From: Knoellia flava TL1
Lineage (GTDB): Bacteria; Actinomycetota; Actinomycetes; Actinomycetales; Dermatophilaceae
Reading direction: 5' to 3'
DNA: 64,000 nucleotides
Assembly: GCF_000768675.1 (NCBI RefSeq)
Contig: NZ_AVPI01000045.1
Span: 1-64,000, forward strand
Shown one piece after another: positions 26,360-34,623 of this stretch. Below the pieces are notes generated by a model, which did not search any database, was not told the origin of the DNA, and saw only the letters and a program-made list of their open reading frames with translations. Each line of letters begins with the position of its first letter. Position 1 is the first letter of the stretch. Made by a program: the position numbers and the translations under genes.

Positions 26360-27715
26360 TTACCCAGTCCCGCGGGTGCGACCCGTCCTGTCCGCTCCCG
26401 AACCGCGCTGGAAGGCGTCGGGCACTCCGTCGCCGTCGTGGTCCACCTCGTCCTCGAGGGCGATCTGCCGGTAGGTCGCGTTGCGACGCCGCAGGACCAC
26501 GGAGGCGAAGAACGCGGCGAGCAGCGAGCCGACGATGACGGCGAGCTTGGCGTGCTCGTCGCGCTCGGACCCGGCGCCGAACGCCAGCTCGCCGACGAGG
26601 AGTGACACCGTGAACCCGACACCCGTGAGCAGCGCGAGCCCGACGATGTCGGTCCACGTGAGGTCCTCGTCGAGGCGGGCCCGGGTGAACCGCGCCAGCA
26701 GCCAGGTGCTGCCGAGGACGCCGACGACCTTGCCGACGACGAGCCCGACGACGATGCCGATGGCCACCGGGTCGCGCAGCGCCGCCCCGGCGCCGCCACC
26801 GATCACCGTGACGCCGGACGCGAAGAACGCGAAGACCGGCACCGCGAACCCTGCCGACAGCGGCCGCAGCCGGTGCTCGAGGCGCTCGGCCACGTCGGTC
26901 TCGGCCGGCAGCGTCGACACCACCGGCACGTGCGACCGCGGACGGACCGGCACGGTGAGACCCAGCAGGACGCCGGCGACCGTCGCGTGAATCCCCGAGG
27001 CGTGCACCAGTGCCCAGGTGGCGAAGGCCAACGGCACGAGCAGCCACCACACGACGATCCGCCGCTGGGCGAGGAACGCGAAGGCCGCCAGCGGGACGAG
27101 CGCCAGCATCAGCGGCAGGAGCTCCAGCCCCTGCGTGTAGAAGATCGCGATGATCGTGATGGCGATGAGGTCGTCGACGACGGCGAGCGTGAGGAGGAAC
27201 GACCGCAGCCCCGATGGCAGGTGCGAGCCGATGACGGCCAGCACCGCGAGGGCGAAGGCGATGTCGGTGGCGGTGGGGATGGCCCAGCCGCGCAGCGCGT
27301 CGCCGTCCGCGCCGGCGAGGAAGACGGTGGCGGTGAAGAGGATCGCCGGCACCGCAACGCCGGCGGCCGCCGCGACGACCGGCACCGCGGCCTTGGCCGG
27401 CGAGCGCAGGTCGCCCACGAGGAACTCACGCTTGAGCTCCAGACCGGCGACGAAGAAGAAGAGCGCGAGCAGCCCGTCCGACGCCCAGTGCCCGAGCGAC
27501 AGCTCGAGGTGCCAGGGCTCGTAGCCCACGCGGAGGTCGCGCAGGCCGGCATACGCCTCCCGCCAGGGGGAGTTCGCCCAGACGAGGGCGACGAGCGCGG
27601 CGACGAGGAGGACCGCACCGCCGACGGTCTCGGTGCGCAGGGCCCGCGTGACCGTCTGGGCCTCGGTCCAGCTCGGGCGACGGAAGAGCCGGTCGCGTGC
27701 GGCGGGGGAGATCAT
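26360..27715 (-). CDS. nhaA: Na+/H+ antiporter NhaA
   Basis: 451 aa, about 12 TM helices. The ion-binding Asp pair is in [12 protein letters not shown] (Asp163/Asp164 equivalents), preceded by [11 protein letters not shown]. It exchanges sodium for protons at the membrane for pH and salt homeostasis. Longer than E. coli NhaA (about 390 aa) by a C-terminal tail that ends with [11 protein letters not shown], a DxDxDG calcium-loop pattern not typical of the family. Start ATG at 27715. Confidence 0.95.
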   Translation of the reverse strand: MISPAARDRLFRRPSWTEAQTVTRALRTETVGGAVLLVAALVALVWANSPWREAYAGLRDLRVGYEPWHLELSLGHWASDGLLALFFFVAGLELKREFLVGDLRSPAKAAVPVVAAAAGVAVPAILFTATVFLAGADGDALRGWAIPTATDIAFALAVLAVIGSHLPSGLRSFLLTLAVVDDLIAITIIAIFYTQGLELLPLMLALVPLAAFAFLAQRRIVVWWLLVPLAFATWALVHASGIHATVAGVLLGLTVPVRPRSHVPVVSTLPAETDVAERLEHRLRPLSAGFAVPVFAFFASGVTVIGGGAGAALRDPVAIGIVVGLVVGKVVGVLGSTWLLARFTRARLDEDLTWTDIVGLALLTGVGFTVSLLVGELAFGAGSERDEHAKLAVIVGSLLAAFFASVVLRRRNATYRQIALEDEVDHDGDGVPDAFQRGSGADRTGRTRGTG

Positions 27716-27881
27716 GGGGCCCTTTCGGGGTCGGTGGCATCGTTGCCGACCAGACTTCCCGGCTCACCTGACGTCCAGTCTATCGGCCGCTGGCTCCGGC
27801 CCCGCCGACCGCGGGCGGCCCTGCAGCCCTGCAGTCCCGCAGTCTCGCCGCCCAGCGAACGGGTGCGGACGGCATACGTCG

Positions 27882-27946
27882 GCGACTGATTACCCTGTCC
27901 AGCGGTCGTCGCTGCGCTCCTCGCGCTGGAAAGGGCAATCAGTCGC
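27882..27946 (-). terminator. Long hairpin terminator of acs
   Basis: Two 23-nt arms (27882-27904 and 27924-27946) pair at 21 of 23 positions around a 19-nt loop; the arms include GCGACTGATT and AATCAGTCGC. It lies 8 bp beyond the acs stop, reading on the minus strand. The rest of the 238-bp gap to nhaA holds one GGCATAC word and no gene. Confidence 0.85.
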
Positions 27947-27953
27947 GCCCGGG

Positions 27954-29918
27954 TCAGTCGGACGAGTCCTTCGACAGGCCCTGCTGGATGAGGTTCATCA
28001 CCGAACTGTCGGCGAGGGTCGTGACGTCGCCGACCTCGCGGTTCTCGGCGACGTCCTTGAGGAGGCGGCGCATGATCTTGCCCGAGCGGGTCTTGGGCAG
28101 CTCGGGGACGACCATGATCTGCCGCGGCTTGGCGATCGGGCCGATCTCGTGGGCGACGTGGTTGCGCAGCTCCTGCACCGTCTCGTCGCCGTGGTCCTCG
28201 GCGCCGCCACGCAGGATGACGAACGCGACGACCGCCTGCCCGGTGGTCTCGTCGGAGGCGCCGACGACCGCGGCCTCGGCGACCGACGGGTGCGACACGA
28301 GCGCCGACTCGATCTCGGCGGTGGAGAGGCGGTGGCCCGAGACGTTCATGACGTCGTCGACGCGGCCGAGCAGCCAGATGTTGCCCTTGTCGTCGTACTT
28401 CGCGCCGTCGCCGGCGAAGTAGTACTTCTCGCCGAACCGGCTCCAGTAGGTCTCCTTGTAGCGCTCCGGGTCGCCCCAGATGCCGCGCAGCATCGACGGC
28501 CACGGCTGGGTGAGCACGAGGTAGCCGACCTTGTCGGGCTCGGTGAAGGGCTGGCCCTCGTCGTCGAGGATCTCGGCGCTGATGCCTGGGATCGGGCGCT
28601 GCGCCGACCCCGGCTCGAGCGTCGTGACGCCGGGCAGCGGGCTGATCATGATCGCGCCGGTCTCGGTCTGCCACCACGTGTCGACGATCGGGGCCTTGTC
28701 GCCGCCGATGTTCTTGCGGTACCAGAGCCACGCCTCGGGGTTGATCGGCTCGCCGACCGAGCCGAGGACGCGGATGCTCGACAGGTCGAACTTCGCGGGG
28801 ATGTCGGCGCCCCACTTCATGAACGTGCGGATCGCGGTCGGCGCGGTGTAGAGGATCGACACCTTGTACTTCTCGACGACCTCCCACCAGCGGCCCTGGT
28901 GCGGGGTGTCGGGCGTCCCCTCGTAGAGCACCTGCGTCGCGCCGTTGGCGAGCGGGCCGTAGACGATGTAGGAGTGGCCGGTCACCCACCCGATGTCGGC
29001 GGTGCACCAGTAGACGTCGGTCTCCGTGTGCACGTCGTGGACGACCGCATTCGTGTATGCCGTCTGCGTGAGGTAGCCGCCCGTCGTGTGGAAGATGCCC
29101 TTGGGCTTCCCCGTCGTGCCGGACGTATAGAGGATGAAGAGCGGGTGCTCGGAGTCCATCGGCTCCGGGGTGTGCTCGGTGCTCTGCCCGTCGACGAGGT
29201 CGTGCCACCAGACGTCGCGACCGTCGGTCCACTCGACCTCGGACTCGGTGCGCTTGACGACGAGAACCTTCTCGACCGGGTTGTCGCCGTGGGCGAGCGC
29301 CTCGTCGACCGCCGGCTTGAGCGGGGCGGCCTTGCCGCGACGCCACTGGCCGTCGGCGGTGACGACGACGCGGGCCTCGGCGTCGTTGATGCGGGTGCGC
29401 AGCGCCTCGGCCGAGAAGCCACCGAAGATCACCGAGTGCGGGGCGCCGAGCCGTGCGCAGGCGAGCATCGTGGCGATGGCCTCGGGGATCATCGGCAGGT
29501 AGATCGCGACCCGGTCGCCCTTCTCGACCCCGAGCTCGACGAGGGCGTTCGCGGCGCGGCAGACATCGTCCTTGAGCTGGGCGTAGGTCACCGTGCGGGT
29601 GTCGCCACCCTCGCCCTCGAAGTGCAGCGCGACGCGCTCGCCGTTGCCTGCCTCGACGTGGCGGTCGACGCAGTTGTAGGCGACGTTGAGCTCACCGCCG
29701 ACGAACCACTTGGCGAACGGAGCCTCGCTCCAGTCGAGGGTCTGGTCGAAGTCCTTGCTCCAGGTGAGGCGCTCGCGTGCCTGCTTGGCCCAGAACGCCT
29801 CGCGGTCGGCGTCGGCCTCCGCGAAGAGGTCCTCGGTGCCGACGGCCTGGGACCTCAGCTCGTCGGTGGGTGAGAGGTCGAGCTCGGCCAGGTGGCTGGA
29901 GAGGTTCTCGTCGGTCAC
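27954..29918 (-). CDS. acs: Acetyl-CoA synthetase
   Basis: 654 aa from the GTG at 29918, with GAGGAG upstream. Signature motifs are [12 protein letters not shown] (ATP binding), DTWWQTETG, the A8 hinge [16 protein letters not shown] and the C-terminal [11 protein letters not shown], whose Lys is the usual site of acetylation control. It activates acetate with ATP and CoA. Two acetate-type symporters (34.6-36.3 and 47.2-48.7 kb) in the window fit acetate scavenging. Longer upstream reading to 29993 is unconserved Pro/Arg sequence. Confidence 0.96.
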   Translation of the reverse strand: MTDENLSSHLAELDLSPTDELRSQAVGTEDLFAEADADREAFWAKQARERLTWSKDFDQTLDWSEAPFAKWFVGGELNVAYNCVDRHVEAGNGERVALHFEGEGGDTRTVTYAQLKDDVCRAANALVELGVEKGDRVAIYLPMIPEAIATMLACARLGAPHSVIFGGFSAEALRTRINDAEARVVVTADGQWRRGKAAPLKPAVDEALAHGDNPVEKVLVVKRTESEVEWTDGRDVWWHDLVDGQSTEHTPEPMDSEHPLFILYTSGTTGKPKGIFHTTGGYLTQTAYTNAVVHDVHTETDVYWCTADIGWVTGHSYIVYGPLANGATQVLYEGTPDTPHQGRWWEVVEKYKVSILYTAPTAIRTFMKWGADIPAKFDLSSIRVLGSVGEPINPEAWLWYRKNIGGDKAPIVDTWWQTETGAIMISPLPGVTTLEPGSAQRPIPGISAEILDDEGQPFTEPDKVGYLVLTQPWPSMLRGIWGDPERYKETYWSRFGEKYYFAGDGAKYDDKGNIWLLGRVDDVMNVSGHRLSTAEIESALVSHPSVAEAAVVGASDETTGQAVVAFVILRGGAEDHGDETVQELRNHVAHEIGPIAKPRQIMVVPELPKTRSGKIMRRLLKDVAENREVGDVTTLADSSVMNLIQQGLSKDSSD

Positions 29919-30080
29919 TTCGGGCTCCTCGTCGTTGGGGGCTGAGTGCGGAACTGCCGGTCGCTGCGGGCGAGGCCGGGAAGGCCGCCACACGCACTGC
30001 TCCCAGCCAACCGTGTCGGCTGGTCCGCATCAACAGCGGGTCCACGCCCGTCGCCCGGAGGCGGGTGGGCTGCGCTGGGC

Positions 30081-30143
30081 GGTGCGACGAGCGGCACGAC
30101 GAGCGGTGCGGCTCGGCTGTGCGACCGGTGCGACGAGCGGCAC
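30081..30143. repeat. 17-bp direct repeat upstream of the 30.2-kb membrane protein gene
   Basis: GGTGCGACGAGCGGCAC occurs at 30081-30097 and 30127-30143, 46 bp apart, with partial copies between them (GACGAGCGGTGCGG). They lie in the 266-bp divergent gap between acs and the next gene. They may be operators or simple GC-rich duplication. Nothing else is seen in the gap. Confidence 0.55.
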
Positions 30144-30184
30144 AGTGGCGGCGGTCGAGGGCGACGCGCAGTAACCTCGCTCGC

Positions 30185-31060
30185 ATGGGTGAGACGGCCA
30201 GCCGCCCGGCGACACGGACCGGTGCCTCGGACACGAGGGACGCGATACGCGCGAGCGTGCCGAGGCGACTCTCCTTCGCTCACCTGCGTCGCGCGTGGCC
30301 CTGGGTCGCGGTCGTCGTGGCCCTCCTGCTCTGGTGGCCGGCCGGGTATGCCGGCCGCGCCGACTGGATGCACCTGCCCCTCATGCAGATGGAAGGTGGG
30401 GTGGCGCCCGTCGCCGGTGGGGAGCTCTTCCTCGGTTCGCTCGTCGGCGCCGCCGTCGTGTCGGCGCTCGTGGCGGCGCCGTGGCCGAGGTTCGGCGTCG
30501 CAGCCGGTCTCACGGCGATGGCCTGGGTGCTCTCCGACGGGGACGTCGTCTTCGCGTCGGGGGAGCGGGTCGTGCTGGCAGCCCTCGTGGCGATCGGGAT
30601 GCTCGTGGGACTGGGTGTGGGCGCCGGTGCGCTCAAGAGTGCGGTGTCGGCGGGTGCGTTCCTGGCGCTCGTCTCCGGGCTCTCGCCGGCGATGTGGTCG
30701 CGTGGGCTGGTGCTCGCGGTGGCCATCGCGTTGCCGTTCTGGGTCGCGACGTCCGACCGGGTCGCACCGACGATCCTCGCGGTCGTGCGGGTGGTCCTGA
30801 CGTGGCTCGTGGCGGTCGTCGTGTCGACGAGCCTGTGGGTCGGTTTCGGAGTGCTGCGGGTCGGCCAGCTCGCGGACCCGAGGTCGGCCGCGCCCGTCGT
30901 GTGGCGCGGGTTCGTCGACAACGTTCGAGAGCGGGGCCTCGAGACGGTGAAGGCCGCGCCGCAGGTCTACACGGGCTGGATCTGGGTCGCGGTGGCGCTC
31001 GTGGTCGTCCTCGTCGTCGGCGCGGCTGCCCTGCGGCGGCGTGAGACGACGACCTCCTGA
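30185..31060 (+). CDS. Polytopic membrane protein of unknown function
   Basis: 291 aa from the ATG at 30185. About eight TM helices, beginning with WPWVAVVVALLLWWPAGYAG and ending with WVAVALVVVLVVGAAALRRR, leave a basic cytoplasmic tail. The first ~40 residues are hydrophilic. No family motif is recognised. It is divergent from acs. Just after the stop, GACCCTGCGGGGTC can form a short hairpin before the convergent gene. Confidence 0.62.
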   Translation: MGETASRPATRTGASDTRDAIRASVPRRLSFAHLRRAWPWVAVVVALLLWWPAGYAGRADWMHLPLMQMEGGVAPVAGGELFLGSLVGAAVVSALVAAPWPRFGVAAGLTAMAWVLSDGDVVFASGERVVLAALVAIGMLVGLGVGAGALKSAVSAGAFLALVSGLSPAMWSRGLVLAVAIALPFWVATSDRVAPTILAVVRVVLTWLVAVVVSTSLWVGFGVLRVGQLADPRSAAPVVWRGFVDNVRERGLETVKAAPQVYTGWIWVAVALVVVLVVGAAALRRRETTTS

Positions 31061-31132
31061 CCCTGCGGGGTCACCGAGTGGCGGGGTCCCGTCGTCGCCG
31101 CGGGCCGCTGTCGGCGCGGCACCGGCTGAAGG

Positions 31133-32026
31133 TCACTGGTAGAGACGGGCCTTCGCCTCGCGGACGGTGAGGGTCACGGGCGTGCCCTGCACCGTGACGG
31201 TGTCGGGGATGGTGACCCATGACCCGCCCTCGAGCCGGAACCGCCCGCCGTAGGACGTGTCGACGCGGGTGTCCACCTGGCCCGCCCTGCGGTAGGTCCA
31301 CCGGATGTCGCCCGTCGGGTGCGGACCGCCGAGGGACTGGGTCGGCTCGCTGGTCGACCCGTCGCCGTAGACGTAGGTGAGCGACTGGAGCACCGGCTGG
31401 ATCTCGAGCCGGTAGCCGAGCAGGGCGCTCGTGTCGATCTCCTCGGGCGCGACCCCGGCCGCGGGCCAGCTCGCCTCGAAGAAGGTCGGCAGGTTGACGA
31501 GCGTGACGTTCCCCACGGGCTGGAGCGAGACGCTGCCCTTGGCGAAGTCGATGTCGCGGAACGCCTGTCGGATCATCGCGAGCGTCGGCAGGTTGCTGCC
31601 CGGCAGCTCCTGCGGGAAGCAGGTGAGGCCCCACTCGGTCCAGATGCCGCGCTCGTCGTTGATCGGGACGCCCCTCTCGTCGACGAGCCGGCGGAGCACG
31701 ACGGCCTGGAACTGGCCGTTCGTGCACGCGGCCGCCGCCGTGGCGCAGCCTGTGCCGGTGGCGTCGCCGGCAGCGCAGTTGATGCGCGTGCGGTACTCCC
31801 AGCGCGGCCCCGGCTTCCCGACCGCAGCAGCCGCCTCCGCCTTCGCCGTCCGGATGTCCGTGAGTGTCAACTGGACACGTGCCTCGCCTCCGCCGTGGTC
31901 ATCGTTGATCGAACCAGTGGGAGGTGGTGGGGGAGGTGCATCTGCAAGGGCCGTCGGCGCCATGAAGGTCGCGGAGCCGGTGATGAGAACTGCGATCAGG
32001 TGTTCTCGATATCGAACATCTGCCAT
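31133..32026 (-). CDS. Secreted protein of unknown function
   Basis: 297 aa from the ATG at 32026 (a GTG at 32041 is possible). A signal peptide (LIAVLITGSATFMAPTALADA) is followed by a Pro run. The domain contains several Cys (INCAAGD, TGCATAAAACTNG, LTCFP), likely disulfides. The segment LTYVYGDGSTSEPTQS and the beta-rich end are reminiscent of PKD-like secreted domains, but I cannot assign the family. It overlaps the upstream lipoprotein gene by 31 bp, so the two are translated from one message and may work together at the surface. Confidence 0.65.
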   Translation of the reverse strand: MADVRYREHLIAVLITGSATFMAPTALADAPPPPPPTGSINDDHGGGEARVQLTLTDIRTAKAEAAAAVGKPGPRWEYRTRINCAAGDATGTGCATAAAACTNGQFQAVVLRRLVDERGVPINDERGIWTEWGLTCFPQELPGSNLPTLAMIRQAFRDIDFAKGSVSLQPVGNVTLVNLPTFFEASWPAAGVAPEEIDTSALLGYRLEIQPVLQSLTYVYGDGSTSEPTQSLGGPHPTGDIRWTYRRAGQVDTRVDTSYGGRFRLEGGSWVTIPDTVTVQGTPVTLTVREAKARLYQ

Positions 32027-32598
32027 TCCCCACTCACCCACCTCAACGCCGCAGCCTTCTTCTGAGTGCTGGCCCTTGTCTTGTAGGTCGTCGCCTTGTC
32101 GTTCAGGTATTGCGTCTGGGCACGTTCTGCGGACGTGAAGTTGATGATGACGCGATCAGCAGTGACCGCTGTTGCCAGTGCCTCGTCTCGAAGGTCCAAG
32201 GGAGGCTGCTTGAGCGACCATCCGCCCTCGGCGTACTCGCTGATCGACTGCTGAACCCGCTTGCACGCGATGCAGCCCTCATCCGCGAAGACCATGAGGT
32301 TCGGGGCGTTGGGTGGATCGAGGAAGCCGGAATTGCTCTGATCGAAGAAGAAGTTGAGGAAGGCGATGGCGCCGGCTTCGGTGCGGGCCTTGGCCGCGGC
32401 GGGAACGTTCGCCGCTGCCGTCGCCGAACTCGACGGTGAGGCGCTTGCTGACGGCGTTGGCGAGCTCGAGGTGGCCGACGCGGATGCTGTCGGCGTCGGG
32501 CTCGAGCTCTGCGTCGGCTCGTCCTCGTCACCGCACGCGGTGAGGCCCAAGGCGATGACGGCGAGCGTCGCGGCAGCGCGCTGCCAGGAAGTGTTCAC
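31996..32598 (-). CDS. Lipoprotein, DUF6318-like
   Basis: 200 aa. A type II signal peptide with lipobox LTAC (MNTSWQRAAATLAVIALGLTAC) is followed by a Ser/Thr/Pro/Ala-rich linker of about 50 residues. The conserved domain is AFLNFFFDQSNSGFLDPPN...CIACKRVQ...FTSAERAQTQYLND...; this pattern fits DUF6318 of Micrococcales lipoproteins. The function is unknown. The gene is the first of a two-gene unit with the secreted protein. Local base composition is slightly less GC-rich than the neighbours near the 3' end. Confidence 0.72.
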   Translation of the reverse strand: MNTSWQRAAATLAVIALGLTACGDEDEPTQSSSPTPTASASATSSSPTPSASASPSSSATAAANVPAAAKARTEAGAIAFLNFFFDQSNSGFLDPPNAPNLMVFADEGCIACKRVQQSISEYAEGGWSLKQPPLDLRDEALATAVTADRVIINFTSAERAQTQYLNDKATTYKTRASTQKKAAALRWVSGEWQMFDIENT

Positions 32599-32725
32599 GG
32601 CGATTCCCCCACCACGTCGGTGTCACTGAATGGACTCGAGTCTAGGGAAAACGGCCGGACCCGCGACCGGAGCCGTCCACAGGGGTGGGAGGACGGCATA
32701 CGCAATCTCGTCCGAGACTGTGCAA

Positions 32726-32768
32726 AGTGCACCGCATGAGAGGCCGCAGACTGGACCGAACGTGCACT
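32726..32768. promoter_or_regulatory. Inverted AGTGCAC/GTGCACT pair in the phhA upstream region
   Basis: AGTGCAC (32726-32732) and GTGCACT (32762-32768) face each other in the 255-bp gap between the lipoprotein gene and phhA, 36 bp centre to centre. Each half is also close to a TGTGC. A regulator of the aromatic amino acid gene could bind here. One GGCATAC word lies at 32695. No other gene is seen in the gap. Confidence 0.4.
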
Positions 32769-32853
32769 CTGTGCCCAGCGTGTCCCGCAACGGTTCCGCT
32801 CTGCCCAGCATTCTGCTTCCCTGTGGTCAACACGCACCACAAGGAGGTGGGCC

Positions 32854-33765
32854 ATGTTCGAAGAAGGCCAGCTGTACTCGCCCGTGACCCGGCACGAGGA
32901 CGGGACCGTCGAGGTCCACCTGAGCGACAACCACCCCGGTCGCAACGACCCGGCCTACATGGCCCGACGTGGCGAGATCGCCGGCGCCGCGCTGTCCTGG
33001 ACGCGCGGCGAGCCGATCCCGGTCATCGACTACACCGAGGCCGAGCACGAGATCTGGCGCACCGTGAGCGCCGAGCTCGCACCGAAGCACGAGAAGTACG
33101 CGCACAGCGAGTACCTCGCGGCCAAGCACGCCCTGCGGCTGCCGACCGATCACGTGCCGCAGCTCCACGAGGTGAGCGAGCGGCTCGAGCCGATCACCGG
33201 CTGGACCTACATCGCCGCCCCCGGGCTCGTGCCGCTGCGCGACTTCTACGGCGACCTCGGGAGCCGGACGTTCAACTCGACGCAGTACCTGCGGCACGGC
33301 AGCGAGCCGCTCTACACGCCCGAGCCGGACATCATCCACGAGGTCATCGGGCACGGGAACCAGCTCGCCTCGCCGCGGTTCGCGCGGATCACCGAGGCCG
33401 CCGGCCAGGCGTCGCTGCGTGTCGAGACCGACGAGGCGATGAAGTTCGTCGCCGACGTCTTCTGGTTCTCGATGGAGTTCGGCGTCATGCGCGAGCACGG
33501 CGAGGTCAAGGCCTACGGTGCCGGGATCCTCAGCAGCTACGGCGAGATGGACGAGTTCGCGCACATGGAGCTGCGCGCCCTCGACCTCGCCGACATGGGC
33601 ACCCTCAACTACGACATCACGCAGTACCAGCCGGTGCTCTTCTGCGCCGAGAGCCTCGACGAGCTCGAGGGTGTCGTGGGTGAGTTCTTCGAGACCGTCG
33701 ACGACAACCTCGCTGCGAGGCTGCGGGCCGAGGCCGTCGAGCGCGGCCTCGTCGAGGCCACCTGA
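32854..33765 (+). CDS. phhA: Phenylalanine 4-monooxygenase
   Basis: 303 aa. The pterin-dependent aromatic hydroxylase core is clear: PDIIHEVIGHGNQL gives the two iron-ligand His, and WFSMEFGV the Glu ligand. PGLVPLRDFYGDLGSRTF and FNSTQYLRH are family blocks. It converts phenylalanine to tyrosine with tetrahydropterin and O2. An excellent ribosome site (AAGGAGGTGG) stands 4 nt before the ATG. No pterin dehydratase (phhB) lies nearby. A very long hairpin follows the stop. Confidence 0.95.
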   Translation: MFEEGQLYSPVTRHEDGTVEVHLSDNHPGRNDPAYMARRGEIAGAALSWTRGEPIPVIDYTEAEHEIWRTVSAELAPKHEKYAHSEYLAAKHALRLPTDHVPQLHEVSERLEPITGWTYIAAPGLVPLRDFYGDLGSRTFNSTQYLRHGSEPLYTPEPDIIHEVIGHGNQLASPRFARITEAAGQASLRVETDEAMKFVADVFWFSMEFGVMREHGEVKAYGAGILSSYGEMDEFAHMELRALDLADMGTLNYDITQYQPVLFCAESLDELEGVVGEFFETVDDNLAARLRAEAVERGLVEAT

Positions 33766-33767
33766 TT

Positions 33768-33840
33768 CCAGCAGTCGAGAGTAGACAAAGTCCCGCCTCA
33801 GCAGGTGCTGGGCGGGACTTTGTCTACTCTCGACTGCTGG
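33768..33840. terminator. Perfect 30-bp inverted repeat, bidirectional terminator
   Basis: Arms at 33768-33797 and 33811-33840 are exact complements over 30 bp; the loop of 13 nt can add a CAGC/GCTG inner stem. It starts 2 bp after the phhA stop and ends 6 bp before the stop of the convergent AMIN-like gene. The arm length is far beyond what termination needs. Confidence 0.88.
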
Positions 33841-33846
33841 GGGGCG

Positions 33847-34383
33847 TCACCAGGCGTGGGCGACGTCGATGACGAGCCGGCTCGTGCCGGTCGCGGTGTC
33901 GTTGAGCGTGAAGACGCGGAACGGCAGCCGGGCGCGCACACCGAGGCCGACGGTGCTCTGGCCCTCGAAGAACCCCGCCCACTTCACCTGGCGGAACGTC
34001 GAGAACCCGGTGACGTTGGGCATGGCCGGCGGGGCTGAATAGCGCGTCGCGCGGTCGACGATCTGGAGCTTGGCCCCGCCGGCGAGCGGCACCGGGAAGC
34101 CCGATCCGTCCTGGACGACCTGCGAGACGTAGCGGACGTCGTAGCCCGAGGCCCGCCCGCGGTGGTCGATGACGAGCCGGTCGAAGCAGGCGTGACGGCC
34201 CGCGCGGATCCCGGTGAGCGCCGGCGACGTGCTCACCGACGACGACTTGGCCAGCGACCCCCACGTGATGCCGCAGTAGGGGGCGGCGGAGGCACTCGAC
34301 GCGCCGACGGCGGCGGGTGCGGTGGCGGCGGCGAGGCCCAGGGCGAGGGCGGCGGCGCTGCGGCGGACGGTGGTGCGGTTCAT
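33847..34383 (-). CDS. Secreted AMIN-like domain-containing protein
   Basis: 178 aa from the ATG at 34383, preceded by GAGGAGG. A signal peptide with Ala-rich core (AAALALGLAAATAPAAVGASSASA) precedes the domain: YCGITWGSLAKSSS, AGRHACFDRLVIDHRG, VPLAGGAKLQIVD, KWAGFFEGQSTVGLGVRAR and RLVIDVAH. This matches the actinobacterial AMIN-like domain family. Two Cys could form a disulfide. The role is unknown; binding to cell wall or carbohydrate is a guess by analogy with AMIN. Confidence 0.82.
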   Translation of the reverse strand: MNRTTVRRSAAALALGLAAATAPAAVGASSASAAPYCGITWGSLAKSSSVSTSPALTGIRAGRHACFDRLVIDHRGRASGYDVRYVSQVVQDGSGFPVPLAGGAKLQIVDRATRYSAPPAMPNVTGFSTFRQVKWAGFFEGQSTVGLGVRARLPFRVFTLNDTATGTSRLVIDVAHAW

Positions 34384-34553
34384 GGTGTCCTCCTCGGTGT
34401 TGGTGCTACCGGGAAGACGCGTATGCCGTCCTCCTCGGTTGACATGGAGAGGAGGGCGGGGTGCCCCGCCAGATACACGGAGTTGGGGGCGAACGGCATA
34501 CGAGAGAGGGGTGACGACTGCGGGTGGGAACGGTGCACGTCGCCCCACAACGG

Positions 34554-34592
34554 TTCCCGCCCGAAGTGCACGGAAGGCACTTCGGGCGGGAA
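34554..34592 (-). terminator. Hairpin terminator of the symporter operon
   Basis: A perfect 16-bp stem: TTCCCGCCCGAAGTGC (34554-34569) with GCACTTCGGGCGGGAA (34577-34592), loop of 7 nt. It is 32 bp past the actP stop on the minus strand. The rest of the 240-bp gap to the AMIN-like gene holds two oppositely oriented GTATGCC words (34421, 34495) and no gene. Confidence 0.85.
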
Positions 34593-34623
34593 AGGTGGGA
34601 CTGGCGGGGTCAGGCGGCGGACC

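Noticed and set aside
27633-29873. 746-aa plus-strand open frame
   Set aside because: Antisense to acs and the nhaA 5' end; acs motifs are intact on the minus strand.
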